A stretch of 64,000 bases of DNA, taken from contig LR594584.1 in NCBI GenBank assembly GCA_901538445.1, positions 248,001 to 312,000 of the forward strand. The letters are read 5' to 3'. Below, one piece after another: positions 1 to 9,905 of the stretch (position 1 is the stretch's first letter; each line of letters begins with the position of its first letter). The notes beneath the pieces were generated by a model. That model ran no database searches and had not been told where the DNA came from. It was given only the letters and a program-made list of their open reading frames with translations. Source of the stretch: Gemmataceae bacterium (GTDB taxonomy: Bacteria > Planctomycetota > Planctomycetia > Gemmatales > Gemmataceae). The translations under genes were made by a program, and so were the position numbers.

Positions 1-886
1 TCTTGACGCGTATGTCGAACTCGACTTCCTTCTCGTAGGCGGTAACGCGGTTCCGCGGCTTGAGTTCGACGATGCCGACGTTGTCGCTGTACGCGGGGGA
101 CTTGCGGTCCACCTTGCGGCCCGGGGCGGCGACGTCGATGAGGTGGACCTTCACGCCCTCATCGGTCAGCTCCTTCACCGCCTGGGTGATGGCCTCGGCG
201 TCGCGGGTCCAGTCGGCGCTCCGCATGTCCGACACGAGGTGGACGACCCGGGCCGTCTCGTTCCCCTTCAGCCCGGCGAACATCTCCTTCGCCCGCTTCA
301 GTCCGGGGACTACGCTGGCGTGCAGCGGGGACGGCTTCTCGGCCGCGAGGGCCGCCTTCACCGCCTCGATGCCCTGCGTGGTGATCGCGTCGGCGGGCCG
401 GTCCGGGTTGGCGCTCGGGTTGAGCAGGTCGGCCCCGTCGGACAGGCGGACGAGCCGGAGCGTCTGCGGGGTGCTGGCCTTGGCGACCGCCGGCAGGAGC
501 TTGTCGGTGACCATCGACTTGGCGCGGGCGAAGGCGTCCTTCCCGCCGGCCGCGGCCGCGCCGGTGTCGCCCATGCTGGGCGTGTCGTCGAGGACGACGA
601 CGTGCAGCACCGGCCGCGTCTCCTTGCTGGCCGACGGGTCGCTGCCGAGGAACCGCGACAGGAGCAGCCCGGCGAGCACCACAAGGAGGATGCGCAGGAG
701 AAGCAGGAGGAGCTGCTCGAGGACCTTCTTGCGGCGCATCTTCTTCTGCGCCTTGAGCAAGAACTCCATCGCGGCCCACTGGACCCGCCGGAACCGGATC
801 CGGTTGATCAGGTGGATGATGACCGGCGTGGCTGCCAACCCGAGGCCGGCCGCCATGACCCACGGGTTCAGGAAAAACGACATCAT
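1..886 (-). CDS. BatA-like VWA-domain membrane protein (partial, 3' end beyond window)
   Basis: The minus-strand frame opens with two consecutive ATGs at 886 and 883 and stays open to the left edge, so the C-terminus is missing. The N-terminus (MMSFFLNPWVM...) has a membrane segment followed by the basic stretch typical of the BatA N-terminal family (HLINRIRFRRVQW), then a poly-Leu second membrane helix near residues 58-77. A VWA fold begins with VVVLDDTPSMGDTG, a MIDAS-like DxTxS motif. Known family members sit in the membrane with MoxR and DUF58 partners and take part in chaperone-like or envelope-stress complexes. Here it is the last visible gene of a MoxR-DUF58-VWA series, about 136 bp after the DUF58 gene. 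The role as a MoxR client or partner is inferred from context. Confidence 0.85.
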   Translation of the reverse strand, partial: MMSFFLNPWVMAAGLGLAATPVIIHLINRIRFRRVQWAAMEFLLKAQKKMRRKKVLEQLLLLLLRILLVVLAGLLLSRFLGSDPSASKETRPVLHVVVLDDTPSMGDTGAAAAGGKDAFARAKSMVTDKLLPAVAKASTPQTLRLVRLSDGADLLNPSANPDRPADAITTQGIEAVKAALAAEKPSPLHASVVPGLKRAKEMFAGLKGNETARVVHLVSDMRSADWTRDAEAITQAVKELTDEGVKVHLIDVAAPGRKVDRKSPAYSDNVGIVELKPRNRVTAYEKEVEFDIRVK

Positions 887-1022
887 CGGGGGAAGTCTCT
901 CGCCAGAGTGCGGAGCGCGGAGTGCGGAACGCGGAACCCCGGTCAGGGAAGCCGCCACGCGCACGCCACGAGCCGCACGATTCTCTCGGTGTCCGTCTTC
1001 TGTTTCTTCGTACCGCGCTTCC

Positions 1023-1967
1023 CTAGCGCCGCACGGGCGCGGCGCGGCTCGACATCCGCTGGAACAGGAACCGCGACAGGACCGCGTCGAGGTAGTCGCT
1101 GGTGCGGACCAGGTTGTAATCGACTCCGATCTTCGTACACCCGCGGCGGACCTCGACGAGGTACTCCTCGAGCGCCTCCAGGTAGCCGTCGCGGAGCGAC
1201 CGCGGCTCGCACAGCAGGTGCGGCTGCTCCTCGAGCCCCTCGAACTTGGTCATCCCCGAGAACGGGAACGTCAGCTCGTCGTCGTCGAGGACGTGGAACA
1301 CCATCACGTCGTGCCGCCGGTGCCGGAGCATCTCTAGCCCCTTGAACAGCGGCTCGCGGTCGCACAGGAAGTCGGAGAACACGGCGACGAGCCCGCGGCT
1401 CGGCATGCTCTCGGCGACCCGCCGCATGATCTTCATCGGGTCGGTCTTGGCCTTCGGCTTGCTGACGTGGAGCGCCTTGGTGACCGCGTCCATGTGCCGG
1501 GCCGAGCTGCGGGGCGGGATCACCTCGCGGACGTCCTCGTCGAAGGTGATGAGCCCGCACGAGTCCTGCTGCTTGGTGGTCAGGTACGCGAGGCACGCGG
1601 CGGCGGTCGCCGTGTAGTCGTACTTGTACAGCGTGCCCCGCCTGCGGTGCTGGTCGGCCCCGTAGAGCATGGACTCGCTGGCGTCCACGACCACGTAGGA
1701 CCGCAGGTTCGTCTCGGCCTCGTACTGCTTGATGACGAACTTGTCGGACCGTGACCAGACCTTCCAGTCGATCCGGCGGAGGTCGTCGCCGGGCATGTAC
1801 TCGCGGTGCTGCACGAACTCGACGCTCTGCCCGTACACCGGGCTCTTGTGCATGCCGCTGAGGAACCCCTCGACCACGGACCGGGCCCGGAGGTCGAGCT
1901 GCGAGATCCGCGCGATGACCTGGGGGTCCAGGTACCGGCGGGGGTCGTCTTCGGGTCGCTTCGCCAT
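1023..1967 (-). CDS. DUF58 domain-containing protein
   Basis: This 314-residue protein carries the DUF58 signature REYMPGDDLRRIDW at residues 55-68, followed by a VWA-like core with DASES at 95-99, the position of a metal-binding MIDAS loop. There is no signal peptide or obvious membrane helix, so it is probably cytoplasmic. DUF58 proteins are almost always encoded beside MoxR ATPases and VWA membrane proteins, and that holds here: the MoxR gene is 73 bp upstream and the BatA-like gene follows. The ATG at 1967 is the first in frame and the following residues match the family start. The biochemical role is not established for most members; an adaptor between MoxR and membrane VWA proteins is an inference. 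Confidence 0.93.
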   Translation of the reverse strand: MAKRPEDDPRRYLDPQVIARISQLDLRARSVVEGFLSGMHKSPVYGQSVEFVQHREYMPGDDLRRIDWKVWSRSDKFVIKQYEAETNLRSYVVVDASESMLYGADQHRRRGTLYKYDYTATAAACLAYLTTKQQDSCGLITFDEDVREVIPPRSSARHMDAVTKALHVSKPKAKTDPMKIMRRVAESMPSRGLVAVFSDFLCDREPLFKGLEMLRHRRHDVMVFHVLDDDELTFPFSGMTKFEGLEEQPHLLCEPRSLRDGYLEALEEYLVEVRRGCTKIGVDYNLVRTSDYLDAVLSRFLFQRMSSRAAPVRR

Positions 1968-2009
1968 GGTGTCTCGGTGCCGGCGCTGTGGTGTGGTGTC
2001 GGATCGGAG

Positions 2010-2031
2010 CCCCGGGGCCGCGGCCCCGGGG
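2010..2031. repeat. 22-bp perfect GC palindrome between moxR-like and DUF58 genes
   Basis: A perfect self-complementary run with half-site CCCCGGGGCCG, followed by a further cccgggg, lies in the 73-bp gap between the MoxR stop and the DUF58 start. It could fold as an intercistronic hairpin that protects or attenuates the message. No T-run follows. Confidence 0.6.
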
Positions 2032-2040
2032 CCCGGGGCG

Positions 2041-3099
2041 TCACGACGCGAAGATCTTCTTGAACCGGTCGTCGCCGGTGAGCGAGCCCTCCTTGTCGGG
2101 GGTCTCCTCGAGGATCTTCTTGATGACCGTGTCGGTGCTGACGCCCTCAGACGCGGCGGTGAAGTTGCACAGGATGCGGTGCCGCAGGACCGGGAACGCG
2201 AGGGCCTTGATGTCCTCGGTGGTGACGTGCGACCGGCCGTACAGCAGCGCCCGGGCCTTGCCCGCGAGCACCAGGTTCTGCACGGCCCGCGGGCCCGCCC
2301 CCCAGCTCAGCCAGTCCTTGATGAACTTCGGCACCCCGGGCTCGCCGACCCGGGTCTGCCGCACCAGCGCCAGGCAGTAGTGGATCACGTGGTCGGTCAC
2401 CGGCACCTTGCGGACGAGCTGCTGGATCTCGATGATCTGCTCGCCGTTGAGCACCGGGGTGATCTCGTCGGCCACGACCCCGGTGGTGCGGCGGGCGATC
2501 TCGAACTCCTCCTTGAACGTCGGGTACTTCACGTACACCTTGAACATGAACCGGTCCTGCTGCGCCTCGGGCAGCGGGTAGGTCCCTTCCTGCTCGATCG
2601 GGTTCTGGGTGGCGAGCACGAAGAAGGGGTTCTGGAGCTTGTGGCGGACCCGGCCGACCGACACCTGCCGCTCCTGCATGGCCTCCAGGAGCGCGGCCTG
2701 GGTGCGGGGCGGGGTCCGGTTGATCTCGTCGGCGAGCACCATGTTGGAGAACAGCGGCCCCGGGCGGAACAGCAGCTCGAACGTGCCGGTGGCGGGGTTC
2801 TTCTCGATGAAGTCGGTGCCGGTGATGTCGGCCGGCATCAGGTCGGGGGTGAACTGGATGCGGCTGAAGTCGAGCGACAGGCACCGGGCCAGGGTGCTGA
2901 TCATGAGCGTCTTCGCGAGCCCGGGCACGCCCTCGAGCATGCAGTGGCCCTTGGCGAACAGGCCGATGAGCAGCTCCTCGATGACCTGGTCCTGGCCGAC
3001 GATGACCCGGTTGAGTTGCTGCTTGATGCTGTCGAACGCGCCCTTGAGCTTCTGGATCGCGTGGAGGTCGGCGTCGCCCATGTTGCCTTGCGTGCTCAT
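2041..3099 (-). CDS. MoxR family AAA+ ATPase
   Basis: The protein has 352 residues from the ATG at 3099 (MSTQGN); an upstream in-frame ATG at 3114 would add only five residues. Walker A is GVPGLAKT (57-64) and Walker B is VLADEINR (121-128), followed by [13 protein letters not shown], a hallmark of the MoxR branch of AAA+ proteins. The C-terminal lid domain follows the usual pattern ([22 protein letters not shown]). MoxR proteins act as chaperone-like ATPases on membrane or metalloprotein partners with VWA domains. It is first in the MoxR-DUF58-VWA series, which supports that role here. ATP binding is firmly predicted; the client is unknown. Confidence 0.95.
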   Translation of the reverse strand: MSTQGNMGDADLHAIQKLKGAFDSIKQQLNRVIVGQDQVIEELLIGLFAKGHCMLEGVPGLAKTLMISTLARCLSLDFSRIQFTPDLMPADITGTDFIEKNPATGTFELLFRPGPLFSNMVLADEINRTPPRTQAALLEAMQERQVSVGRVRHKLQNPFFVLATQNPIEQEGTYPLPEAQQDRFMFKVYVKYPTFKEEFEIARRTTGVVADEITPVLNGEQIIEIQQLVRKVPVTDHVIHYCLALVRQTRVGEPGVPKFIKDWLSWGAGPRAVQNLVLAGKARALLYGRSHVTTEDIKALAFPVLRHRILCNFTAASEGVSTDTVIKKILEETPDKEGSLTGDDRFKKIFAS

Positions 3100-3179
3100 C
3101 GTCGCTCTGCCCACTGGGTGTTGAGGATCGGTCTTCGGTCGAGGGTCACTCGGAGCCAGGACGGCTCCCGCCCGGGAAC

Positions 3180-3220
3180 GCGGCCGGCGGGCGGGGTCTC
3201 GTGGCCCGCCCGCCGGCCGC
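3180..3220 (-). terminator. GC-rich hairpin downstream of the cyclase-like repeat gene
   Basis: Sixteen-base perfect arms (gcggccggcgggcggg and its complement) enclose a 9-base loop, beginning 10 bp past the stop of the gene ending at 3230. There is no clear U-tract, so it may be a stability hairpin rather than an intrinsic terminator. Confidence 0.55.
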
Positions 3221-3229
3221 CGCGGGTCG

Positions 3230-4402
3230 CTATCGCTGGTAGATGGGGAGGATGCCCTTCTCCAGTTGGAGGATCGTCAGGTTCACGGACGTGGCGAACA
3301 CCGGGCCGACGTACCCGCCGGTCCACCCGCCGGTGCCCTTGTCCTGCTGGTCGATGATGTACGGGTACATCGCTTCCGTGTACTTGGTCCACGTCAGCCA
3401 CGTGGCCTTCTCCTCCTTGTCGAACATCTGGCCGTACCGGTCGTCGCCGAGGACGTACACGAACTGGGCGTAGTAGTAGCTCTGGTACTCGTCGTGGGCG
3501 ATCCGGCCCTTGGCGACCGGGATGTTGTCGCGGCAGAACTTGATCCACTTCTTGGCCAGTTCGCCCTTGTACTGGCCGGCGCTGAACGAGCACGCGACGG
3601 CGGCCGCGGTCAGCGGCGGGCGGCCCTGGCCCTTCTGCGCGTTGCCGTTGCCGCCGGCCCACGAGTAGATCACCCCGCCGTCCGGGGTCGTGCAGGCCTC
3701 CAGGTAGTCGGTGGCCTTCTGGATCACCTCCTTGGGCACCTGGATCCCGGCGTTGCGGGCCGCGCGGAGCGCCTGGAGCTGCGTGATCGTGACCGAGCCC
3801 TCGTCGAAGTTGTTGCCGTCGGCGGCGCTCACGTAGCCCCACCCGCCGACGTCCACTTCCTTGCCCTCGGGCTTGCGGTACTTCTTGAGCGTCTGGGCCT
3901 TACCGATGAACTCGACGGCCTTCTTGAGGCACTTCTCGAGCTTCTCCCGCTGGTCCTTGTCCTCCTCCTCGCCGTAGGCGCTGGCGAGGAACATGGTCCC
4001 GAACCCGTGGCCGTACATGTACCGCGTGGCCTCGGTCGGGTTGCGGACGTCGCCGAGGAGCCCGTTGGGCTGCTGCCGGTTCGGGGCCAGGAACCACTCG
4101 ACGGCCTTCTTCACCTGGTCGGAGTACTTCCCCTCCTTGAGGGTGCTGCCCTCCATCAGGAAGCACATGCCGGCGAGGGCGGTCATGCTCGTGGGGTACT
4201 GGCCGCCCTGGGCCTCCCAGTGGCCGTCCTGTGCCTGGGTCTTCTTCAGGTACTCGAGCCCCTTCTCGATCGACTCCTCCACCCGCTTCTTCGTGTCGTC
4301 CTTCTTCTCCTGGGCATGGACCACGGGTGCGAACGCGGGAACGGCGGCGACCGCGCCAACGGCAGCGACGGCAGCGGTCGCGAACAGCCAGTTGATACGC
4401 AT
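3230..4402 (-). CDS. secreted prenyltransferase/squalene-cyclase-like repeat protein
   Basis: The 390-residue product begins with a signal peptide (about residues 1-30, ending VVHAQ) and then shows the repeated alpha/alpha-barrel pattern of terpene cyclase/prenyltransferase folds: [54 protein letters not shown] (split here), [19 protein letters not shown]. No DxDD or other cyclase catalytic motif is visible, so the fold is likely used as a non-enzymatic scaffold, as in many planctomycete secreted proteins. It lies between the large PQQ protein and the MoxR gene on the same strand, 115-130 bp upstream of moxR. The cellular role is unknown. Confidence 0.85.
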   Translation of the reverse strand: MRINWLFATAAVAAVGAVAAVPAFAPVVHAQEKKDDTKKRVEESIEKGLEYLKKTQAQDGHWEAQGGQYPTSMTALAGMCFLMEGSTLKEGKYSDQVKKAVEWFLAPNRQQPNGLLGDVRNPTEATRYMYGHGFGTMFLASAYGEEEDKDQREKLEKCLKKAVEFIGKAQTLKKYRKPEGKEVDVGGWGYVSAADGNNFDEGSVTITQLQALRAARNAGIQVPKEVIQKATDYLEACTTPDGGVIYSWAGGNGNAQKGQGRPPLTAAAVACSFSAGQYKGELAKKWIKFCRDNIPVAKGRIAHDEYQSYYYAQFVYVLGDDRYGQMFDKEEKATWLTWTKYTEAMYPYIIDQQDKGTGGWTGGYVGPVFATSVNLTILQLEKGILPIYQR

Positions 4403-4516
4403 GGTGCGCTCCGCGGTGTTCCCCGCTCACGGGGGGGGTGGGGATGGGTGAAAGACGAGCCACGGGTGGGAAATTAACACCCACAATCCGGTAGGGCCGG
4501 GGCGGCAAGAACTGTG

Positions 4517-4616
4517 GAGCGCGGAGTTCGAAACACGGAATGCCCGGTCGGAGGGAGAACGAACAGGGCCGCTCTCCGTTCTCCGTCCTTCGGACCCCAT
4601 TTCGAACTCCGCACTC
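4517..4616. repeat. inverted repeat of the gcggagttcg type between two secreted-protein genes
   Basis: Arms gagcgcggagttcgaaa (4517-4533) and tttcgaactccgcactc (4600-4616) enclose a second nested complement (ctctccgttctcc region). Similar gagtgcggag / gcggaacgcgg runs occur at 906-945, suggesting a dispersed intergenic repeat family in this genome. Confidence 0.65.
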
Positions 4617-4629
4617 CGCACTCGCCCGG

Positions 4630-7600
4630 TCACGACTTCGGGGCGTCGTCCGGCTTGATCTCGATGCGAACGTCAAACCGGTTCAGGTCAATCGTCCCGT
4701 TCTTCAGGTTCACGTTCAGGTTGTGGAAGAAGTTCCCGTTGTTCGCGACCGGCTTCTCGAAGATGAGTTTGCCGCGGGCCTTCTCGATGATCACCACCTG
4801 ATACAGTTGCTGGTTGTTATCGACCCGCTGGACCGGGCCGGCGGCGATGATGACCGGCAACTCGGCGAACTGCTCCAGGATGAGCATCTGGTTCTCGAGC
4901 AGGCCGTTGCCGTAGGTCCAGAGGCGGCGGCCGGTGGCCCGGTCGAAGGCGTAGAGCGGGCCGTTGACGGCGACCGTTCGCAGGGTGTTGTTGTACATCG
5001 GCACCCGGCGGGTGTTGTTCGTCGCGGGCAGCGACGGGTCGCGGTCGAGGAACAGGTAGAACCGGTCGGCGTCGGCGAACACTTGGGCGTCGCGGGCCGG
5101 CTTCACATCGGACTCGAGGTTCTTGTCGTCGATCTTGAGCGTGGCGGCGACCCGCCCGGTCGCGACCTCGATGACCTCGGCCTCGCCGTTGGGGCGGACG
5201 TACCCGGCCCACTCCCCGGTCATCGACTTGATCGGCACGGCCTTCGGGTCGTAGGTCTTCTTCCACACGTCCTTGCCCGTGGCCAGGTCGTAGAGCCGCA
5301 GGACGCGGGGCTGGTCGCCGGCCCCCTCGCTCAGCAGGGCGGTGTGGCCGTGCAGGTGGAACGTGCGGGCGGCGGCGAGCACCCGGCCCGAGTCCGGGCT
5401 GCCGTCCACGACCATGCCGTCGGTGGCCCGGAGCAACTTGACCGACACGGGCTTCTTGGCCGCGTCGGTCTCGACCACGACGAGGTACCGGGCATCACCG
5501 TAAAGCATGGTCCGCTCGGGGACGTTGCGGCGGGTCCACAGCACGCGGCGGGTCTGGGGCTCGACGACCTCGATCCCGTCGCGCGTCAGCAGCGCGCAGT
5601 ACCCGGGCTGGAGGACGGCGGCCCGGCCGAACGTCAGGTAGAACCCCTCGGCGTACTTGATCGTCACCTCGCCGTCGGGGCCGGGGTTCTGGATCTGCGG
5701 GTTGACGACGACGCCCGGGGTCGGGTCGCCGAGCAGGTTCTTCTGCCACCGCTCCTTCTTCTCGGCGAGGTCCAGGCAGTACACCCAGGTCCCGAGTTGC
5801 ACCAGCACGAGCTGGCCGCTCCCCTGGACGTACTTTGAGAACGGGAAGCTGCCGGGGTTGTAGATCTGCGGCGGGGTGAACCCGCCGAACCGGCCCTTCT
5901 CGTTCCCGGTGGTGCGGTCGAACGCCTTGAGGGTCCAGGTGCCGTTCTGCGACGAGTACTGGTCCATGGTGAACCGGTACCGCTTGTACATCGGGTACAG
6001 GTCGCCGCCCGGCTCGACCTCGAACTGACCGTTGTTGTTGGCGTTGGGCGCGGGCGGGGCCTGCTCGGCCTTCACCCGGGTCGGGAGCGGGTACCGGCTC
6101 GGCTCCAGGTACGGGAGGAGCCGCTTGTCGGTCAGCAGGCTCCGCATGAAGTCGGCCCCGGTCTTGCCGTCGCGGACGGGCACGTCCGGGTAGTCCTTGC
6201 CGAGCTGGAGGTACAGGCCGACGGCGTCCTCCATGAGCCGGTTCATGACCATGAGCCGCGCGAGCGCCTCGGTGGCGCGGGCGCGGACGCCCGGGTCGTC
6301 GGCGGTGGCCCGGAGCTGCGACAGGTGGGTCTGGGCCTCGCGGAGCTCGGCCTCGTTCTTGGTCTGGATCAGCTTGTCGGCGAGGAGGAACTGGGCCTCG
6401 GCCCCGGCCTGGAAGAACGGGCCGAACACGGCGACGAACTCGCGGAGCTTCTTGAGGTCGGTGCCGCCCTTCACGTCGGCCCACTCCTTGCCGACCCGGT
6501 CCTCGAGCGACTTCCGGGCCTCGGGGCTGTTGGCCTTGCGGATCATCGACTCGATCCGGCCCCGGGCCCACACGTCGGGCCGCATCCGCACGTTCGGCTC
6601 GTCGGGCATGTCGAGGAGCGACTTGCCCTCGCCGAGGTTGGCCAGCGCGAGGTACTTGTCGAACGCCTCGCCGAGCCGCCCCTGGCCCTCGCGGCCGCGG
6701 GCCAGCAGGTACAGCGAGAGCCGCCGCCGCCGCTCGGTCTCGTCGCGGCGCTTCTGCTTCTCGACCGGGTCGAGCTCGTCGTCCACGGGCACCTCGCACA
6801 GCGCCTCGTACTCGGGCAGGTACGCCTCGCCGGCCGCGAAGTCGTTGCGGATCAGCTCGGTGTACACGAGGTACAGCTTCTCGCGGAGCAGCGGCTGCTT
6901 CTCGACCGGTAGGTTGTTCCTCTGGGCTTCCTTGAAGTCGGCGATGGCGTCGCGGAGCTTGCCGTCGTCGAGGAGCAGCTCGCCGCGGGCCAGCAGGCCG
7001 ACCGGGTCCTTCGGGTTGGCGGCGAGCAGCTTGTTCATCTCGGCCTTCTTCTGCTCGAGCTGCGGGTAGCAGGCGAGCTCCCAGGCCGACTGCGCGAACA
7101 CCATGCCGTCCTGGAACACGAGGTTCCCGATGCCGAACTTGGCGAGTTCGGCGTTGTCGTTCCGCTTGCGGGCGGCGGTCTTGGAGACGACCTGCCCGGT
7201 CTCGACGTTGACGGCCCAGATCTCGGCCGGGGGGACGCTGTCGCGGCCGGCGTTCTCCTGGCGGACCGGGAGGTAGTACACGCCCTTGCCCCCGACCCCG
7301 TGGCCGGTCGGGGTGGCGACGCTGACCCCGGCGAACGCGACCTTGGGCTCCTGCTTGTCGCTCTCGCCGGTCAGGTGGTACGCGCGGACCTGGTTGGTCC
7401 CGACGACGATCACGCGGTCGTTGACGACGCTGGCGTACAGGTCGTCGCCGCCGCGGGGCGTGGTCCAGAGCACCTTACCGGTGCGGAGGTCGAGGCACTC
7501 GAGCTTGTCGGAGTCGTACGCGGTGAGGACGACGCGGCCGTTGGAGACGATCGGGCCGCCGGCCCGCCACCGGTCCGGCTTGAGCTGCTGCGGCATGATC

Positions 7601-9609
7601 GGGCGGCCGGTCTGGTCGAACTGCGGGCGGGTCGGCCGCGAGTTCGGGTCGAGGAACTTGTAGGCGTGCGCCCACAGGAGGCTGCGGGACATCGAGTCCA
7701 CGGCGACGATCGCGCCGGAGTTGGTCGGGCACAGGATGATGCCGTCGCCGGCGGCGAGGACGGCCCCCTGGTACCGGCGGATCGAGTCCTGCGGGAGGTT
7801 GTTGCTCGGGCGGCCGAGCTTCTGGGTCCACAGGAGCGCCGGCACCTTCACGTTCGGGCGGCCGGGGACGGCGACGAGCACCCGCGGGTCGAGGCAGATG
7901 AGCCGCATGACGCCGGCCTGCTCGGCGAGGACGTACAGCTTGCCGTCCATCGGCAGCGGGGTGCTGAGGAACACGGCGTCGAGGCACAACTGGAACGCGC
8001 TGGTGGCCTTGTCGGCCTCGTCCTCGTTGAGGCGGTTGGGCAGCGGCGGCGCGCCCTCGGGGACGCGGACCCGGCCCAGCTCCCACTTCACGCTCCCGGT
8101 CCGCATGTCAACGGCCGCGAGGCGGCCGGCGCGGACGGCGTCGGCGAGTTCGCCGCTCTGCCGGAACTGCGGCCCCTGCTGGATACCGAAGTTCGGGTCG
8201 TTGAACACCGGCGGGGGCGGGACCGCGACGTCGTCGATGAAGTACACGTTCTGGCCGTCGTGCGCGAGCCCGCCGATCAGCGGGTTCTCGTACAGCACAC
8301 TGGTGACGCCGGCCTGGGCGTAGGTCGCCCACCAGTCCTGCACGTTCTTGCGCATGTCGATTTCTTCGGTGTCGCCGGTCGAGAGCATCTGGTGCGCGCC
8401 GAACGTCGTGCGGGACACCCACCGGACGTCCCCGGCCCGGACCACGCGGCCCCCGACGGCCTGGTCGTGGGTCGCGACGCCAAACACGCCGTTGTAGGTC
8501 CGGAAGATGACCATGTCGGGCGTGGTGATCGGGAAGAACGCCGGCAGCGGGACGCTCTTCGACACCTTGCCGTCGCGGGCGAACAGCCGCTCCAGCTCGG
8601 TCTTGATCCAGGTGTTGGCCTCGTCGTCGCCGGTGTAGAACATCGTGGTGCGGAACGTCGGGTCGAGGAACGGCGGCCCGCCGTCGATCGTCGCCGACCG
8701 CTGCACGTTGCCGCCCTTCACCGCCCACTCGCCGACGGTCGTGGTGACCCGGAGCAGTTCGAGCGGCCGGTCGATCTCGGCCCGGAGCTTCTCGAACGGG
8801 TACGTCTGCCGGCCGATCACCAGGCCGTTCTTCTCGGTCGCCTTCTGGAGCAACTCGGTGGCCTGCTTGAGCAGGGCCGCGTGCCGCGGGTCGCCGCCCC
8901 GCTTGAACGCGAGGGCGGCCTTGAACACGGTGCGGGGGGTGAGGAACTCGTCGGCCCCGAGGCGGGCGAACAGCCGCTCGAACGCCTGGGCCGCTTCGAG
9001 GTAGTTGCCGCGCTCGAGGTACAGACTGGCGAGCAGCACCGTGGCCTCGCCGCCGGCCTTCGTGTGGAAGAACCGCTGCGACACCTCGGCGAGCATCGGC
9101 ACGTCGTAGTTCGCCTTGATGGCGTCGTCGAGCTGGGCCGACGCGGTCGCGCCGTAGGTCTGCTGGTAGAACTGGAGCCCCTCCTTGGGGAACGCGGCGA
9201 TGATCCGGTTCGCCTCGGTCTTCACGCTGATCCGGTGGAGCTTCTTCTCCGCGTTGGCGACGTAGTAGGTGTTGAAGAACGAGTCGCTGCGGGACTCCAG
9301 GATGTTCTGGAGGAACCCGCACACGGTGTTCCACGGGACCTCCTTGAAGTCGAGGTACGCCCGCGCGCCTTCGAGCTGGTTCTTGGCGTCGCGGTCGTAG
9401 GGGAACGAGAACGGGATGTTCTCGTCCTCGGGGGGGCGGTCGTCCTTCTTGTCGTCCTTCTTGTTCTTGCCCCCCGGGGGCTCGGGCTGTGCGACGCCGA
9501 TGCCGCCGACCACTTTCTGGCCCCAGGCGTTGCCGCTCGTGCCGATCACGGCGGCGAACGCGGCGAGCAGGAACCCGGCGAAGGCCACCCGGAGTGTGAA
9601 GCGCGGCAT
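4630..9609 (-). CDS. large secreted TPR / PQQ-type beta-propeller protein
   Basis: The ATG at 9609 (MPRFTLRVAFAGFLLAAF) gives a clear signal peptide; the frame extends upstream to 9693 but those residues look random. The 1659-residue protein first has helical repeat segments (ATVLLASLYLERGNYLEAAQAFERLFARL near residue 210) that resemble TPRs. A pyrroloquinoline-quinone-like propeller follows, with repeated blade motifs such as LLWAHAYKF, KLECLDLRTGKVLWTT and AVNVETGQVV. A second TPR stretch (ARGELLLDDGKLRDAIADF) and a second propeller (WVYCLDLAEKKERWQKNLL, YDLATGKDVWKKTY, YAFDRATGRRLWTYG) complete it. Such propellers serve as protein-interaction platforms outside the cytoplasm, as in BamB; no quinone-enzyme active site was recognised. 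It is the first gene of the leftward group. Its function is unknown. Confidence 0.88.
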   Translation of the reverse strand: MPRFTLRVAFAGFLLAAFAAVIGTSGNAWGQKVVGGIGVAQPEPPGGKNKKDDKKDDRPPEDENIPFSFPYDRDAKNQLEGARAYLDFKEVPWNTVCGFLQNILESRSDSFFNTYYVANAEKKLHRISVKTEANRIIAAFPKEGLQFYQQTYGATASAQLDDAIKANYDVPMLAEVSQRFFHTKAGGEATVLLASLYLERGNYLEAAQAFERLFARLGADEFLTPRTVFKAALAFKRGGDPRHAALLKQATELLQKATEKNGLVIGRQTYPFEKLRAEIDRPLELLRVTTTVGEWAVKGGNVQRSATIDGGPPFLDPTFRTTMFYTGDDEANTWIKTELERLFARDGKVSKSVPLPAFFPITTPDMVIFRTYNGVFGVATHDQAVGGRVVRAGDVRWVSRTTFGAHQMLSTGDTEEIDMRKNVQDWWATYAQAGVTSVLYENPLIGGLAHDGQNVYFIDDVAVPPPPVFNDPNFGIQQGPQFRQSGELADAVRAGRLAAVDMRTGSVKWELGRVRVPEGAPPLPNRLNEDEADKATSAFQLCLDAVFLSTPLPMDGKLYVLAEQAGVMRLICLDPRVLVAVPGRPNVKVPALLWTQKLGRPSNNLPQDSIRRYQGAVLAAGDGIILCPTNSGAIVAVDSMSRSLLWAHAYKFLDPNSRPTRPQFDQTGRPIMPQQLKPDRWRAGGPIVSNGRVVLTAYDSDKLECLDLRTGKVLWTTPRGGDDLYASVVNDRVIVVGTNQVRAYHLTGESDKQEPKVAFAGVSVATPTGHGVGGKGVYYLPVRQENAGRDSVPPAEIWAVNVETGQVVSKTAARKRNDNAELAKFGIGNLVFQDGMVFAQSAWELACYPQLEQKKAEMNKLLAANPKDPVGLLARGELLLDDGKLRDAIADFKEAQRNNLPVEKQPLLREKLYLVYTELIRNDFAAGEAYLPEYEALCEVPVDDELDPVEKQKRRDETERRRRLSLYLLARGREGQGRLGEAFDKYLALANLGEGKSLLDMPDEPNVRMRPDVWARGRIESMIRKANSPEARKSLEDRVGKEWADVKGGTDLKKLREFVAVFGPFFQAGAEAQFLLADKLIQTKNEAELREAQTHLSQLRATADDPGVRARATEALARLMVMNRLMEDAVGLYLQLGKDYPDVPVRDGKTGADFMRSLLTDKRLLPYLEPSRYPLPTRVKAEQAPPAPNANNNGQFEVEPGGDLYPMYKRYRFTMDQYSSQNGTWTLKAFDRTTGNEKGRFGGFTPPQIYNPGSFPFSKYVQGSGQLVLVQLGTWVYCLDLAEKKERWQKNLLGDPTPGVVVNPQIQNPGPDGEVTIKYAEGFYLTFGRAAVLQPGYCALLTRDGIEVVEPQTRRVLWTRRNVPERTMLYGDARYLVVVETDAAKKPVSVKLLRATDGMVVDGSPDSGRVLAAARTFHLHGHTALLSEGAGDQPRVLRLYDLATGKDVWKKTYDPKAVPIKSMTGEWAGYVRPNGEAEVIEVATGRVAATLKIDDKNLESDVKPARDAQVFADADRFYLFLDRDPSLPATNNTRRVPMYNNTLRTVAVNGPLYAFDRATGRRLWTYGNGLLENQMLILEQFAELPVIIAAGPVQRVDNNQQLYQVVIIEKARGKLIFEKPVANNGNFFHNLNVNLKNGTIDLNRFDVRIEIKPDDAPKS

Positions 9610-9905
9610 ATCTGGGTCCGTTGCGGGGGTCGTGCGGAGGAGAGACCGCGGAGGCAGACACGGTGAATTTTGCCAGTCGGCGTGTCGGTCCACAAGGACA
9701 AATCCGGGACCGGGTTACACGCGGTGACGCGGCCGCACCACCGGGAACCCACCGACTCATTGAGAGAAGACGGGCCAGCGTGCCGACACTAACCCGGAAT
9801 TCCCTGCTGAGCGGGAATCCGTGTGGATTTTGGCGAGCGGGGGACGTGCTACCAAGTTTGGTTGATCGCGAACTGGAGTTGGTTGTGAAGCTGCACCGCG
9901 CCCGG

